DNA of 64,000 nucleotides from Owenia fusiformis (taxonomy: Eukaryota; Annelida; Polychaeta; Sabellida; Oweniidae), in NCBI GenBank assembly GCA_903813345.2, contig CAIIXF020000007.1, positions 28,182,698 through 28,246,697 of the forward strand, read 5' to 3'. Within the stretch, counting starts at the first letter, position 1. Every line of letters begins with the position of its first letter. The notes under the pieces were generated by a model. The model saw nothing but the letters and a program-made list of their open reading frames with translations, was not told the origin of the DNA and did not search any database. The translations under genes and the position numbers were made by a program. Positions 41,565 to 53,770 of the stretch are shown piece by piece.

Positions 41565-41842
41565 ATTGGTAAAATGTCACCATCTGCTATTTGTTACAGA
41601 TGCCAACCACTGAATATTGACCACTGACCACCAAATACTGAACACCAACCACCAAATGCTGAACACCAACCACCAAATACTGAACACCAACCACCAAATG
41701 CTGAACACCAACCAACAAATGCTGAACGCCAACCACCAAATGCTGAACACCAACCACCAAATGCTGAACACCAACCACTGAATACAATCCACAAAAATGT
41801 TGGAGACTTAAACAATATGTTAACACTTCTGGTAGTGACATA
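41565..41842 (+). mobile_element. MITE, tgtcaccacc family, copy I with expanded 21-bp repeat
   Basis: tattggtaaaatgtcaccat at the left, then gttacagatgccaaccactg, then about eight units of caccaaccaccaaatgctgaa, then tgttggagacttaaacaata and acttctggtagtgaca. The 21-bp unit is seen once or twice in most other copies. Because 21 is a multiple of three, all three minus-strand frames stay open (71-102 codons); none is a gene. Confidence 0.8.
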
Positions 41843-42214
41843 AAACAAAAAAAACAAGTAAATTCCCAAACACCTAAGGGTCAAACACACACAGAATGAC
41901 ATCTACACTTCATAACCGATTCCATATAAATCAACTGTAGACCAATTAGTAAGAAGGAGATTCACTCCAAATTAACTCTCATAACTGTTGGGAGCTCCTG
42001 GGACCAATTACAAGTATCTATCCCTTCACAGAAACATCACTGGAACATTATCTTTTACATAATTACACTGCTGCATTGTTTCCCCGAAGCATTGCTCCAC
42101 AAACAATGTTTTACTTTACTTGCTTTTTTTCTTTTACCGAAAAATCATCATGCTTGCTTCTAATGATCGATATTGTGGTTGTTTCTTAACCTCCCCTGTT
42201 TAATTGATTTTAAA

Positions 42215-42355
42215 ACAAGGCATTAAAATGCAAAATGTAACAACATGCCATTTGTTACAGATACCAAACACCAACCGCAGGATGATAAATACCAACTGCC
42301 AAAGCTGTCCAAGAAAAGTTGGAGACTATAACAATATGTCACCACTTCTGGAGGC
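42215..42355 (+). mobile_element. MITE, tgtcaccacc family, copy J
   Basis: aacaaggcattaaaatgcaa, atgccatttgttacagatac, caaacaccaaccgc, agttggagactataacaata, tgtcaccacttctggagg. It ends within 60 bp of the 49-bp minisatellite. Confidence 0.75.
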
Positions 42356-42407
42356 ATTATGCCAACAGATCGTTTGTGAAGCTTCTGATTGTTTTAGATT
42401 TCGAAGG

Positions 42408-43035
42408 TATGAACCTTGAAAATCAAACTGGTTAAACTAGTGAGTCCAGCTTCTAATATGAACTTTGAAAATCAAACTGGTTAAACTAGTGAGTCCAGCT
42501 TCTAATATGAACTTTGAAAATCAAACTGGTTAAACTAGTGAGTCCAGCTTCTAATATGAACTTTGAAAATCAAACTGGTTAAACTAGTGAGTCCAGCTTC
42601 TAATATGAACCTTGAAAATCAAACTGGTTAAACTAGTGAGTCTATCTTCTAATATGAACCTTGAAAATCAAACTGGTTAAACTAGTGAGTCTAGCTTCTA
42701 ACATGAACCTTGAAAATCAATCTGGTTAAACTAGTGAGTCCAGCTTCTAATATGAACTTTGAAAATCAAACTGGTTAAACTAGTGAGTCCAGCTTCTAAT
42801 ATGAACTTTGAAAATCAAACTGGTTAAACTAGTGAGTCTAGCTTCTAACATGAACCTTAAAAATCAAATGGGTTAAACTAGTGAGTCGAGCTTCTAATAT
42901 GAACTTTGAAAATCAAACTGGTTAAACTAGTGAGTCTAGCTTCTAATATGAACTTTGAAAATCAAACTGGCTAAACTAGTGAGTCTAGCTTCTAATATGA
43001 ACCTTGAAAATCAAACTGGTTAAACCAGTGAGTAC
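42408..43035 (+). repeat. 49-bp minisatellite, about 12.7 copies
   Basis: The unit is aactttgaaaatcaaactgg / ttaaactagtgagtccagct / tctaatatg. Copies differ at few places (aaccttg for aactttg, tctagc for tccagc), so the array is young or homogenised. Several stops per unit exclude coding. There is no spacer-like alternation, so it is not CRISPR. Confidence 0.95.
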
Positions 43036-43534
43036 AGTATAACTTTTAACATGATTATATTTCTCTTATAGAATTCCCTTAATGTAAATACATTACAAAA
43101 AGAAACAAATAGCTGTACCTTTGTACAAATATAAATAAGTACAGAGCTTGTCAAAGCCACTGAAATACAATATATTTCCAACAGGAAAATGACCCTATTT
43201 TACTTTTAAAGTACCTTCCCATGTGGTCTGACAAACCCCAAAAACTGCTTTAAATGGAGATGACATTCTGTTTCATTTTCCTTGGCCTGTGACAAATGAT
43301 TCTGCCCATTATGATTCTTCTCACAGTACTTAACTAGGATGTCAAATTCCCATGGGAGCTCACATGGCAGTGCTAGTCTTTGAATTTAAGCATGTCTTTT
43401 TTATTTCCCGAGGGCATATTCTAGTTTCAGTTACCATATTTCGCTCTAAGTCTTCTCCTGTGAGACGTGTGGTTTGCTCAAAATTCAATTAAGACAAGCC
43501 TCGTTATCTTGGATTTCCAAGGTGTGATTAAAGT

Positions 43535-43605
43535 GATACCCTTTTTGAAAGCTTGATTTCGCTTCTTTAAAAGAGAGTTTCATCTGCACTCTTAAAAAAT
43601 AATCA
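43535..43605. repeat. dispersed repeat, ctttaaaagagagtttcatc
   Basis: ttctttaaaagagagtttca + tctgcactctt here is found in reverse complement at 61205-61250 and in part at 59935. Each is near a gtgataccctttt/aaagggtaccaa word. Family unknown. Confidence 0.5.
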
Positions 43606-44523
43606 CTTGATCTTCACTCTTTGAAAATTTAACCTACCATTTTGCACAATATAGATGGGCAGCACATTTTTTGAGATTATCATTTGATCTTGCTTCTAAT
43701 TGTTTATCATATTGAGTTAATAAAAATTGAGCTATGTGCTTAGACTGTTAGATCAGAATTACAACTGTCACATAATTTTATTCCTTCAAAAGTACCTATG
43801 GCGTTTCTTACTCAAGCTCATATGAAATATCAAAACAGCTAATTCTGGGGTTATTAAGATTTTTTGAAAACCTGGAGCCGACTCAGGAAAAATTGTGGGT
43901 CCAAAATCTGAAAATTTCTGAAAAATAAGCCCCAAATTTACAAATAATAACCAATAAAGCCAGCTTGTTACCAAAATCAACCAGTTTATGTCTAATTTAA
44001 TAATATGAATCATTAGCGTAATATTGTGAAAGATAACAAGTTTCACATATAAATTTTTTGAGAAACGGTTTGAAGATAATTATCTTTTCCGCTTGACCTA
44101 CCTTAAATGATGTATTCCATCTGACTGGTTATATTCCAATCTACAAGAGAAAGTCATTGAGGTTGCAATCATGAATCTAAGGGTAAATTGATTTCTGAGA
44201 TTTAATAGCCACAGGATCAATATAGAACTATCTACAGTAATCAACTCTAACTTCAGTGTCTGTAGAGAAAGCTTTTCCCAAAATGTTATCTTGTTCACTG
44301 TTGTTTGCCTCCTTTCATTCAATAGAGACATATTTAATTTCTTATAATCTTGCTTCAAGACCAATTTTTACTGCCCTACATAAAAACTTAAGACCTTATC
44401 CTAGAATATAGAGTAACATCTGTCTAATCTGAATGACAGTGAACAGCCATAAGTGTTCAAAATAGCAGATGTTCACATGTCAAGTTTTTCTAGCAAGGAA
44501 GACAATAGGAGATTACAAAATTA

Positions 44524-44665
44524 AAACTGAGCGAAAGTTTTCTTATTAGATTTGAAATATTCAGATTATAGAAGTGTTCATATAAATTTTTCTAAACTGA
44601 GCGAAAGTGTTCTTATTAGATTGGAAATATTCAGATTATAGAAGTGTTCAGATATAAATTTTTCT
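44524..44665 (+). repeat. 70-bp tandem duplication
   Basis: aaactgagcgaaagttttct...gtgttcatataaatttttct is followed directly by a second copy differing at three or four places. Two copies only. Confidence 0.85.
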
Positions 44666-45410
44666 TTTTAAAGTCACCTTTTTCTAAAATGTTGTCAGAA
44701 AAGGCTAGTTACAACATTTTGGTAATTTTTAATGAGATGATGTCTACAATCCGTCAATTTGTGCTAGAAAGAGCAAGATAAACTGACTGATATAGATTAT
44801 TGAAGGATAAATAAACATGATAATATAACCTTTTCAGCTCTCTGAAAATGTGACTTAAAAAATTGTCTGAAACAATAATGGCTGTAGTAAAAAGGAGAAT
44901 AGATCGATTTTCAATTCATTTTTTTGCTTTTTTTTCTTTTTCTAAGAATGATATCAATTTTTTTTAAATTGTATCATTTAGAGCAATATATTTTATATAT
45001 ATTTTTTTAATATTTTGTATTGGGCACATTTTCTGAAAAAGTCAAAAGATTCTGTTCAGTGACCTTTCCTGAGCACCTACTCTTAGCTATTTTTCAGTCA
45101 CATTTTCAGAAGGCTGAAAAGGTAATTTCATCATCATTAGGGTCATTCTGACCATGGCCATTGCGACCTCGGTTATTTAAATGATATGGACTGAGTTAAA
45201 CTGACTGGAGGTCCATGCTGTTATCTTGGTTCAAAAAAATTTCAAAATCCAGCATGGTTTTGTCACTTTTTTTGTCATTTTCTGTTAACTTCCATGGCAC
45301 CTTAATGGCCCCCAGGTTAAGATATAATTAATTAAATCAAGAAGTCAATCGAGAGAATAAATTTTGTGAAAGATGTTTTTAGCTGACTTTCGGCATGCTC
45401 TATCAAAGTG

Positions 45411-46512
45411 GTAGAGTCCATGGTCTGGTCGCTGGATAGAACCTGGCTTAAAGTCTGTTATACTGCTTCAAAGGCAAGCAGTTAAACCTGAAATATAAGA
45501 AATCTAAATAATATTGTGCAATAGTATATAGAAAAAATATATTCATATTGCACATTTGTGGATGTGTTGGATTGCTTGTAGACTGGCTAGAGACTCGAGT
45601 AAGGCTCATAAACTCTGTAGGGGAAGTCGTCCTATCATCGCACGGGTACTCAGGGAAACTACTGACGATTTCAAATATGATAACTTCAACTTACTTTGAG
45701 AATATGAGATGAAAGATCAACCTTTCCTCTAAAATCTAAGTAGTGTTTGACATTTCTCAATCTCCGAACGCTAACACTTTAAGACCCCTTAGACTCGCAT
45801 GTGCGGTGGTCCTAATTATCGCACAGTCGTCCTAATTATCGCACAGTTATGTTTCAGATGTCATTTCACTATACTGTATACATTTCTCTGTTTATAACAG
45901 ATACATACATATGCTGTAATCATTTTTCTATCAGTTTTAGTGTAAAATATCAACAAAATATACATTATACACTTACTTTTCTGTCTTTATTTGGAGGGGG
46001 TCAAAATTTGTCAGACGAATTTCACTTCTTGCGCAAAAGCATTTATGACAATGGCGGAAGTTAACAAATCTTAAAAAATGAAGAGATATTTCTAAATATA
46101 TGAATAAATCATGAAGATTGGGAGTAATGGTGTTGAACTGTTTTTCGTAACACTGGTTTAAAAGATGGTGGGTGCATATTTTAGCTATTTAGGACAATCG
46201 TGCGATAATTAGGACCGTGCGATAATTAGGACCACTTCCCCTAACCTCTTATATTTTGATGCTTCTCTACCAAGTTAATTCTCAAAAAAAAAACATGGTG
46301 GACAGACCTCAAATTACAAGAGGGCACAGGCTTATTGCACTAAACACTGAATAATCTGGAATATACAAATGTCATTCGTGTGCAATATGAATATATTTTT
46401 CTATGGCACAATTATAGATTTCTTAATTTTCAGGTTCAACTGCTTGCCTTTGAAGCAGTGTAATAGACTGTAGAGTCCATGGTCTGGTCGCTGGATAGAA
46501 CCTGGCTTAGAT
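45411..46512. mobile_element. nested foldback structure inside 40-bp direct repeats
   Basis: Outermost are direct copies of tagagtccatggtctggtcg + ctggatagaacctggctta (45413-45451 and 46472-46510). Inside them is an inverted pair of about 100 bp (45456-45558 and 46369-46467; word gcttcaaaggcaagcagtt and its mirror). Inside that is a further TA-flanked element (45620-46241). There is no frame of note. The layering shows one element inserted in another; the 40-bp direct repeats are longer than any ordinary target duplication. Confidence 0.75.
45620..46241. mobile_element. 622-bp TA-flanked element, GGGGAAGTSGTCCTA ends
   Basis: GGGGAAGTCGTCCT at the left is mirrored by GGACCACTTCCCC at the right, with TA outside both. 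gtcctaattatcgcacagt is repeated twice near 45808-45846 and its mirror twice at 46198-46232, so subterminal repeats are present. It is mariner-like by its TA site. Non-coding. Confidence 0.75.
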
Positions 46513-46859
46513 TCTAAGTCAGGGGTGGTGACAAAGTGCAAGTCTTTGTTGGATAGTCTGTTTCCAATACTGAATTAAAAAAAATCCACTGATTTATTTT
46601 GTTGGTGACTTCTCAGTTCTTCTGTTTTCTGTTTGATTTCAGAAGAATTGATTGACAGGCTAGCCTAGCCTAAACTTATGCTTTTCACACTTTGACTGAG
46701 TGAATGAAATATCAAAGCTAAGGTTCTGTACTCAATAAAATGTACGTTAATGTATATTTATGGATAAAATGAATGAATACATACCGTCTGAGAGTGTCAT
46801 TCCCACTTTCTTTACCATTTCAGACTTTGAATGTGACAAAAAAGCAATTAATCTAGCCT

Positions 46860-47100
46860 TGACACTCACTTACGACGCGATTTTGAATTTTCATTGAATT
46901 CCAACGTTAGGTAAATAATTTACAGGTAGTTTGCTCGATTTGAACGTAAGATATAATATCACTTCATGAAAAAATTTATAAGGCGCACAAATATTGCGCG
47001 TTTATTTATTATTTAAATCGGAAATGGTTGATTGATTTGACTTTTCAGTCACATAGTTTCCCAATAGACATTGCGCGCGTGACGTCAGTAAACATGGTGG
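46860..47100 (+). promoter_or_regulatory. candidate promoter with CRE site
   Basis: The patch is richer in CpG than the rest of the window (acgacgcg, attgcgcg, gcgcgcgtgacgtcag). TGACGTCA at 47080-47087 is a perfect CREB/ATF site. It lies just before a putative first exon with a strong donor at 47291. No TATA box stands out. A link to MGAT5 in the other direction (shared promoter) is possible but not shown. Confidence 0.4.
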
Positions 47101-47290
47101 ACAAAGTTAAAAGTTTTTGAAAACTTTTTCATTACACTTTGTGATTTTAAAGTAGTTTAAAGCTTATGGATAATGAATCGGGTGGTCGTGATGGCTTGCG
47201 CTAATACACTCGCACACAAGGAAGTCATTTTTGTCTGACAAAATAAATCAAGAAGTCACCAAGGTCACAAAAAATGTTGAATAGATTCAG
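47095..47290 (+). other. candidate untranslated first exon of a plus-strand gene
   Basis: The stretch ends in attcag|gtaagtg, a consensus donor at 47291. It holds only short frames (for example MDNESGGRDGLR then stop), so it would be 5' untranslated. The start is a guess, taken from the CRE position. No coding exon is identified downstream within the window. Confidence 0.3.
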
Positions 47291-48973
47291 GTAAGTGTTT
47301 TAACTTTTATTCAATTTCCCGGGGTTTTAGCCTACTATTTTGTTCTGCATGAATTTCTAATCTATGAAAAAATCTTGAATATCATGGAAAAGTTTAGTAA
47401 GCTTATTGCTACTGTGAACATGTGCATTGCTTTGTAAAAGTAGTAAATACATAGGAGATCCATTGAGTTGCAACTGTCTTGAAAGTCTATTCTACAGTGC
47501 TGATATATAATAATTAAGGGTGCGTTTTCAAACTAAACAGAGTGCTCCTACCAAAATGAATTTGCCTACATACCCCTGAGACTCATATCTGATAGATATA
47601 ATGCACAAATAAAACAAAAGTTTTGCTATTATAGGTAAAAAGTTCTCTTGAAATTTCGAAGTGATTTTACCTGTTAATTCTGTCCATGGTCAGCCATTTT
47701 TGCGGAAGTTACACTGAAACGGAAACACCATGAAACGAAACGAAATCACTAGAAAAAATATGGCACACATTGTGCGCATGTGCAGCAAAGTTTAAACCAA
47801 TCATATTATTTGATTTTTTTGCGCACGTGAATTATTTGCTTCTGAGCACTTACAAGCTTACCACAATAAACAAACCTGGCTGAGACTACCCTTAGCCTAC
47901 TTCATTTTGGGGAAATTTCAGCTCAAACTCGTGACAAATGCATAATGCATACGCTGGTGTGAAGCCTTGGAGACACTAATTTTGGTAAATATGATTTATG
48001 GTGTATACTTTTCTGCAGTTTGTGGGAGTTTGGGACATTAAATGTTAAAATTCAAGAAAATATGCCAATTAAACGACTGATCAATTAATATATATCAGCA
48101 CTTTAGCAGCATCGTCAAGCATATTTCTGGTCATGATCTAGTCATCCAGACACAAGAATCACCTCATAATGATCATGCTAGTTTCTCAATATATATTTTC
48201 TTGTTCTATCCTTGGCGTAAGTGGATCTGTCATGTTACAGAACATAATGTTGATGCATGGACTTTTTATACTTTTTTCATTAGGACACCTAAATATGACC
48301 TAATGCAGGACTGTCTGATTTGGTGATGCAAACTTATTTTTTCATTCATCGGTAATGAACATGGAGCCTTTTATATAAGTATTTGAAACTATGTAATGAA
48401 TATGTATTTAGGGATTGATGTAATTGCCTAGCCTGTGTGGCCAAGAATAATAATATTGCTAAGAATTTGCTACTGCATGCGGCAGGAGCATACCAGCCTA
48501 TTCAAGGTAAATTCTGGATTCATTCTTGAAAGAAAACTTCATGTTCCAAACAATATACCTAACTTTTGTATATTTCAGATAGTTAGGTATAATGTGAAGG
48601 AAAGCTGTGGCCTTTTGTAATTTAGGGAGTTTCGGCTATAATATTTTTGAAAATAACATGGCAGAGAAGCATCAAAATATAAGAGGCCACACATATGATA
48701 GCCAACTTACAAAAAAAATTAAAATATACAAAATTTATGTCTTGTACATATGTTTCTATTTTTTCATAAACTGTTGCAATATGGTCATTTGATTCCTTAT
48801 TTTTTAATTGAAAGTACTAAATAGAATTTTGAATCATACTGTAATAAATTTTCAAGAAATATTTGACATCAACAAGTAGAAAGCAAATCATAGATTACAA
48901 CACATCAAATCTATGATACACAGCAACCTGAGCAAAGTGGTACGATCTTTAGGAGTTTTGTGATATATTTTAC

Positions 48974-49132
48974 CAGGGGTTTTATTAGCAGCAGGCAACA
49001 GGTAGTTTTCACAAAATCGCCTGTTGTTTTTAGGGACTTCAAGTTTTCCATGTTAAATTTATAATTTCCATTAATTTTGCCTGTTGTTTTTATTTATTTA
49101 GCCTGTTGTGAGAAATTCTAGTGAAACCCCTG
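48974..49132. mobile_element. CAGGGGTTT-family MITE, full copy, TTTAC on both sides
   Basis: CAGGGGTTTTATTAG at the left is mirrored by CTAGTGAAACCCCTG at the right. TTTAC directly precedes and follows it, a possible 5-bp duplication. The interior shares gcagcaggcaacagg and cattaattttgcctgtt with 14895. gcctgttg words are repeated four times. Confidence 0.7.
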
Positions 49133-52100
49133 TTTACTGGTAATAAAACTTGCAAAAGGCCACGTGCAGGATGTAATAGTTCATATACATTTATTTATTG
49201 ATTAGTATTTTTATTTTACCAACTTGAAAATTAATTTATTGAAACTGTCTATCATACTTATTGAAAAATCCATATATTTTATGCAGTTGACCAGAAAATC
49301 CATATCAGGTTTGCCATTGAGTGACTTTTGCAGTTCATTGTTGAAGGAACAAGCTACTTACTTAATACATATGGTACCGAATAATCTGGTAATATTTTAG
49401 CCACACAAATTATGCAATATAGCAACTGAATTGATTTGTGAGCTTTGAATAGGGTTAGAGCCCATACTTATCAGGAATAATATTTTGGGTTTGAACTGAT
49501 TTTGTCTCGACTTCTCTACCAGTTTTGTCAATCAGTGGAACATACATCTACGTATATCCTCCTATACTCAGTATGACAGAAATCCTCCTTATCTAGGCAG
49601 AACAGGCTTAATACAAAAGTTTTTCATTCAAATTGAATATGCTTGGAATTACATACCCTTAGTGTTTGAACATTGATTAAAGGTGAATTTTAATACTGTT
49701 ACAAAACATACAATTTTTGGTTTGATTTCTTTTCTTTGATATTTGGTATTTTGGTATTCTATACATTGACACATCAAAATGGGATGTAGACTATTTTATG
49801 CTACTGTTTTGTTGAAACTTCAAACCAAATCGATACATGTACATTCTGTATTTAGAAAGCAGAAAAACAAAAACGAATATAAACAAAAGAATAATTATGC
49901 TCTTTTAATGTCTATACGTATATATACAAGGATTAAGTAAGGAAAAAATCAAACCGGAAAGTTCAAATTTTTAATACCAAAATGTATAAAAAGTGAGAAC
50001 TAATGAATGTATGATAAAAGCTTAACTAAGCCATTGAATAATTTTGACATGTTAAATCTGAAAATTAGCAATTATACTGGTATATCCTAGTATTATATGT
50101 ACATAAAAGAGAATTATATAGAAATGAAACTCTAAGTAGGCCAATATAATTTCATAATTTCAAAAAGCGTGCATCCTCTTCCTGTCAATCTAATTAGGGA
50201 ATCAAGAAAAATCCAAAAGAAGGATGTTATTTTAACCTAGATTTATTTGAATATGATGTTAAAAATATTTTATATATACGATAGATTGTTTTATATGACA
50301 TAGAATAACAAGTAGTAAATGACCTCTCCTAAGAGTGCCTCCTTTATATGAAATTATAATTGATGAGAGACATAAATGTTCAGAGTGCTAAAACAACCCC
50401 AAAGCTATAAGGGATGTCCAAAAAGTTTTGCGTGAAAACTTTTCAACATGTGGAATTTTTATCATTTTTACATGAACTTGAAGCAGATATAGGTTCACCC
50501 TTCTTATATAACACATGAAATTTTGGTACAACCTCCTAAACAAATTGGCCTTAAAATTATTCTGAAAGATACATTTTAGTGCAAACTTTTGGAACAACCC
50601 TTTAATATCAAATAAATCATTCATTGTTCGTTTATACCAGGTAGACGAGGATAGAATACAATTACTTGAAGCTAGAAGCACATGATAGGAGCGATACATG
50701 TATGCTGAAGACTTACTATCCTGGCTACATGTTTGTACTAGCATATTTAATTTAAACCAAACGGATAATATATTGTATACTGTGAAAAATATAGCCTTAC
50801 ACTAAGCCCTTGTATAATTTCATTCTCTTTTTGCATAAGAAATACAAGAGCTTGTGCAAGACTTTAAAAATATTATGGAAATCAGTGATCTCACAAGGAT
50901 TTTTTCTAAACATAGTCCTAAATTTGACCTGTTTCAGTCAAAGTACATGTATAGTATCTCAATATTTCACCATTGTGACAGGGTACAGACAGATTTTAAA
51001 CAGAATGATATGTAAATTCAGGACTCACAACATAGTTCAGTTTACTCTTTCAGTTTACAATAAATCTCTGATCTCACCAAGTCAATCAGATTGATCTTCG
51101 AAATATGGACAAGTTTCTATTTGATCATTTCCTCTGACATCACCGCATAGTTAATGAGCATGTATTTAGCACATGTTCCTTCCACTTCCCTTACTGGCTG
51201 AGAAAGCGTCAGCATGGTAAATGATTTATTACCCGGGCTGTCACAGGCCCCAATCTTTGGGGTGGGGCTGCTAAACTGTAATCTGGTCTATGCTAGGCAG
51301 AGGGTAGTTTATAACTAGACTCTGCATGCAGTGTAGGGTAGAGTTAAGCACACAGTTGCTCTAGTGCTTTGGGGATCATTGAACTGTTTATTTAGGTTTT
51401 ATAACATATAAGATTACTAAAATAATGGTAGCTTACTTTGTGTAGAAAATACTAAAGCTGGAGGCCGTTTTGGCTACTATATATATATATCAAGGATATA
51501 TAAGAGTATGTGGTCACTACAATAAATCATATCCATTATCTTAAAATAGCCTTGATATAAGATAGTTTAGATGAGCAGTGAATAGGTATATGCTATTGGT
51601 CATATAGAGTGGAGGGTTATTATTGGATCTGTAGTTATCACAAATTGCAGCTTTTGTTCTTGATTTTTATGTAAAGATGGCAGCAATGTCGATGTAATAC
51701 ATGTTATATTTGGCCACGATGGTTTAGATGTCTTATGTCTATCTCTGCTTTTATTTAAGCATCGTTTATTAATCAGTCATTTATTGTCAGTTACTGAGTT
51801 GTCAAATCAGAATTGCAGTTGCAATTTTTGCCTTCATAAGTCTCTTTTTTGATCATTAGTCATCAGTTATCATTGCTCGCTTCCCAGTTAGACTGCAGAG
51901 CATTGACATCATATGCCTTAGATAATACGGATAAGTAGAATTTTCATCTATTTCCCATGGAATTAATGGAATTGAAAGTTTGATGTATGATGTATAATCA
52001 ACTTTACGTCTGCAATTTTATGCTACTCAAAAGCCCCAAAAATATTTTAATTTGCTTTTCGGTTATTTTTGCAAGATACGATTTCTTTTAGGGCTGACAG

Positions 52101-52876
52101 AGTGACTCTCACAAGATTTTGTCATATTTTTCTTGTTTTCATCTTAAACTGCTGAGAAATTCTGCAGAACTTAAGCAGAATAGACTAGATGCGAGTAGAA
52201 ATAATCTTGATTTACGTCATTAAATACTCAAAATTCAGTCAAAATGATGTCATATTTGAAATAAACATGTGAATGTACATCTAGAAATATGGTTTCCAAA
52301 ATTGTTTATCAACTTTGAAAAGTTTGGGGAGATTCTCCATAGTGAAATCTCTTTTCTTGTATTGGACAGATAATATTTTCTTTACTGGACATATTTTAAT
52401 TTGCATAGCTATTAGATACATAAGGGTTATGCTACTGAACACTTGAATGTTCAATTATACATTGGAAAATTTATATATCATGGATTCAAAATTTAAGTGT
52501 ATATGTTTAATAGTGTGCATCACACTGTATAATAATTATTATTTGTAGTTAGAATAGTTGTAGTAGTAGTTTGTAGTGTTTTAGTGACTAATGTATCATG
52601 TTACTGATATAAATTGTCAATAAAAGATATAATAATATATGAAAATTGGACCACTTAAACTGATGAATATTAAAGTTAAAGGGAACTTTCTACTATACCT
52701 GCCATGGTATCTGACCCAAACGAGCCACCTGGTGGTGAAACTTGTGACTACCTACACGCATATGAGTTATTGGCCTCTCAATTTTAAGTGAGTTTCACTT
52801 ATATGTAGAAATAAATACCAGGATTCTGATTTGTGTGCAAACTCACATGCAACGTCACAATCGCTACTTAGGGGGT
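49133..52876. other. unassigned DNA after the candidate promoter
   Basis: One MITE at 50410. 51150-51350 (acccgggctgtcacaggccc) has a faint relative at 39715, and actagactctgcatgcagtg at 51314 has a mirrored relative at 59905; no structure is clear. A short (at)n tract is at 51478. Confidence 0.45.
50410..50602. mobile_element. mariner-like MITE, AGGGATGTCCAAAAAGTTTTG ends
   Basis: agggatgtccaaaaagtttt at the left is mirrored, with several changes, by gcaaacttttggaacaaccc + tt at the right. TA stands at both borders. About 193 bp. Confidence 0.7.
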
Positions 52877-53057
52877 CAGGCCCATAGCCAGCTTTTGCCA
52901 AGGGGTTTCACCTTTAAAAAATACCAGAGGGTGACAACTTTGGCCAAAAAATCATTTTAAGAGATGCTCAGAATGGTGAAAAACTGTGTGATTTTGAAAT
53001 TACTTTTGGCCAAGGGGGTTTGCTCAAACTCCCCAAACCCCCCTGGCTATGGGCCTG
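52877..53057. mobile_element. MITE, CAGGCCCATAGCCAG family, best copy
   Basis: CAGGCCCATAGCCAG at 52877-52891 and CTGGCTATGGGCCTG at 53043-53057 are perfect 15-bp inverted repeats. The interior reads cttttgccaaggggtttcac, tgacaactttggccaaaaaa, tcagaatggtgaaaaactgt, ttttggccaagggggttt. Other copies are at 18917, 27272, 60129 and 60940. Confidence 0.85.
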
Positions 53058-53604
53058 GGGGTTGAAAAGATCAAATCAGCATCAAAACTGTAATTTGTTT
53101 GTCCCAATCAGAGTCTAGTAACTACTTCTGTCTTTCTTGGCATCAGGGTACACAATGACATTGATGCCTCAAGATGAAAATGAAGATTATTGGAATTTGC
53201 ATCGGCTGAATTTATAATTCTAATTGGTATTTTATGCACTGAATAGCTGTCTATTGATTATTGTATCATATGTATGTATCGGCATATTTATATTAATCCC
53301 CTAATGAACTATTGTTAACTGTGTTAGGTGCAAATATAGCTGTTTTGCTCTGTATTATTGAATATCTTATATATGAGAGGCGAGCACAAATAATTTTGAG
53401 TTTCATTATTAATTATTTAAAGTTTAGTAATTTGGAGTTTTTGGAAAATTACATTTTTGGTTTTAAAAAGTGATTATCAACCTTGATTTTTCATTTATTT
53501 ATTTCCAGCACAATAATACCCTTTCAGTTATTTTAGCTTTTCTTATATACTAGGCTTTAACACTCAAGGTTGTACAATAACCAAGTTCCTTCCAATTTTA
53601 TGAT

Positions 53605-53770
53605 ACCACCAGAAGTGGTAATATATTGTTATAATGACTGTACAACTTTTTTGTGGATGATGTTTGGTGATTGGTGTTTGTCATTCTGTGGTTGGTGTTT
53701 GGTAGTCACATCTGTAACAAATTAGAGGTCGTGACATTTTGAATGTTCATGCCTTGTTTGGTATAAAATA
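53605..53770 (-). mobile_element. MITE, tgtcaccacc family, copy K (reverse orientation)
   Basis: taccaccagaagtggtaata, acttttttgtggatgatgtt, tggtgtttggtagtcacatc, tgtaacaaa, gtgacattttg and catgccttgttt are the family words in reverse complement. Complete, about 165 bp. Confidence 0.8.

Larger units (their letters stand above)
43036..45410. other. unassigned intergenic DNA
   Basis: Between 43040 and 43530 the sequence is of fair complexity without repeats; no exon could be placed. 44670-45410 is AT-rich with long T runs. Frames of 86-88 codons at 43.8-44.4 kb have no family resemblance. Confidence 0.5.

Noticed and set aside
41577-41902. Three overlapping minus-strand frames of 71-102 codons rich in VGVQHLVV-type repeats
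   Set aside because: They are caused by the 21-bp repeat in MITE copy I, open in all three frames at once.
42408-43035. CRISPR-like regular repeat
   Set aside because: Units are contiguous 49-mers without spacers, in a eukaryotic genome; it is a minisatellite.
45385-45452. tRNA gene or SINE head at ctctatcaaagtggtagagtc
   Set aside because: Only a D-arm-like hairpin is visible; no B-box in the right place and no matching acceptor stem.
51300-51345. Ends of a large element from 51.3 to 59.9 kb
   Set aside because: actagactctgcatgcagtg and a mirrored relative at 59905 form only one short imperfect pair, with unrelated surroundings and no duplication.
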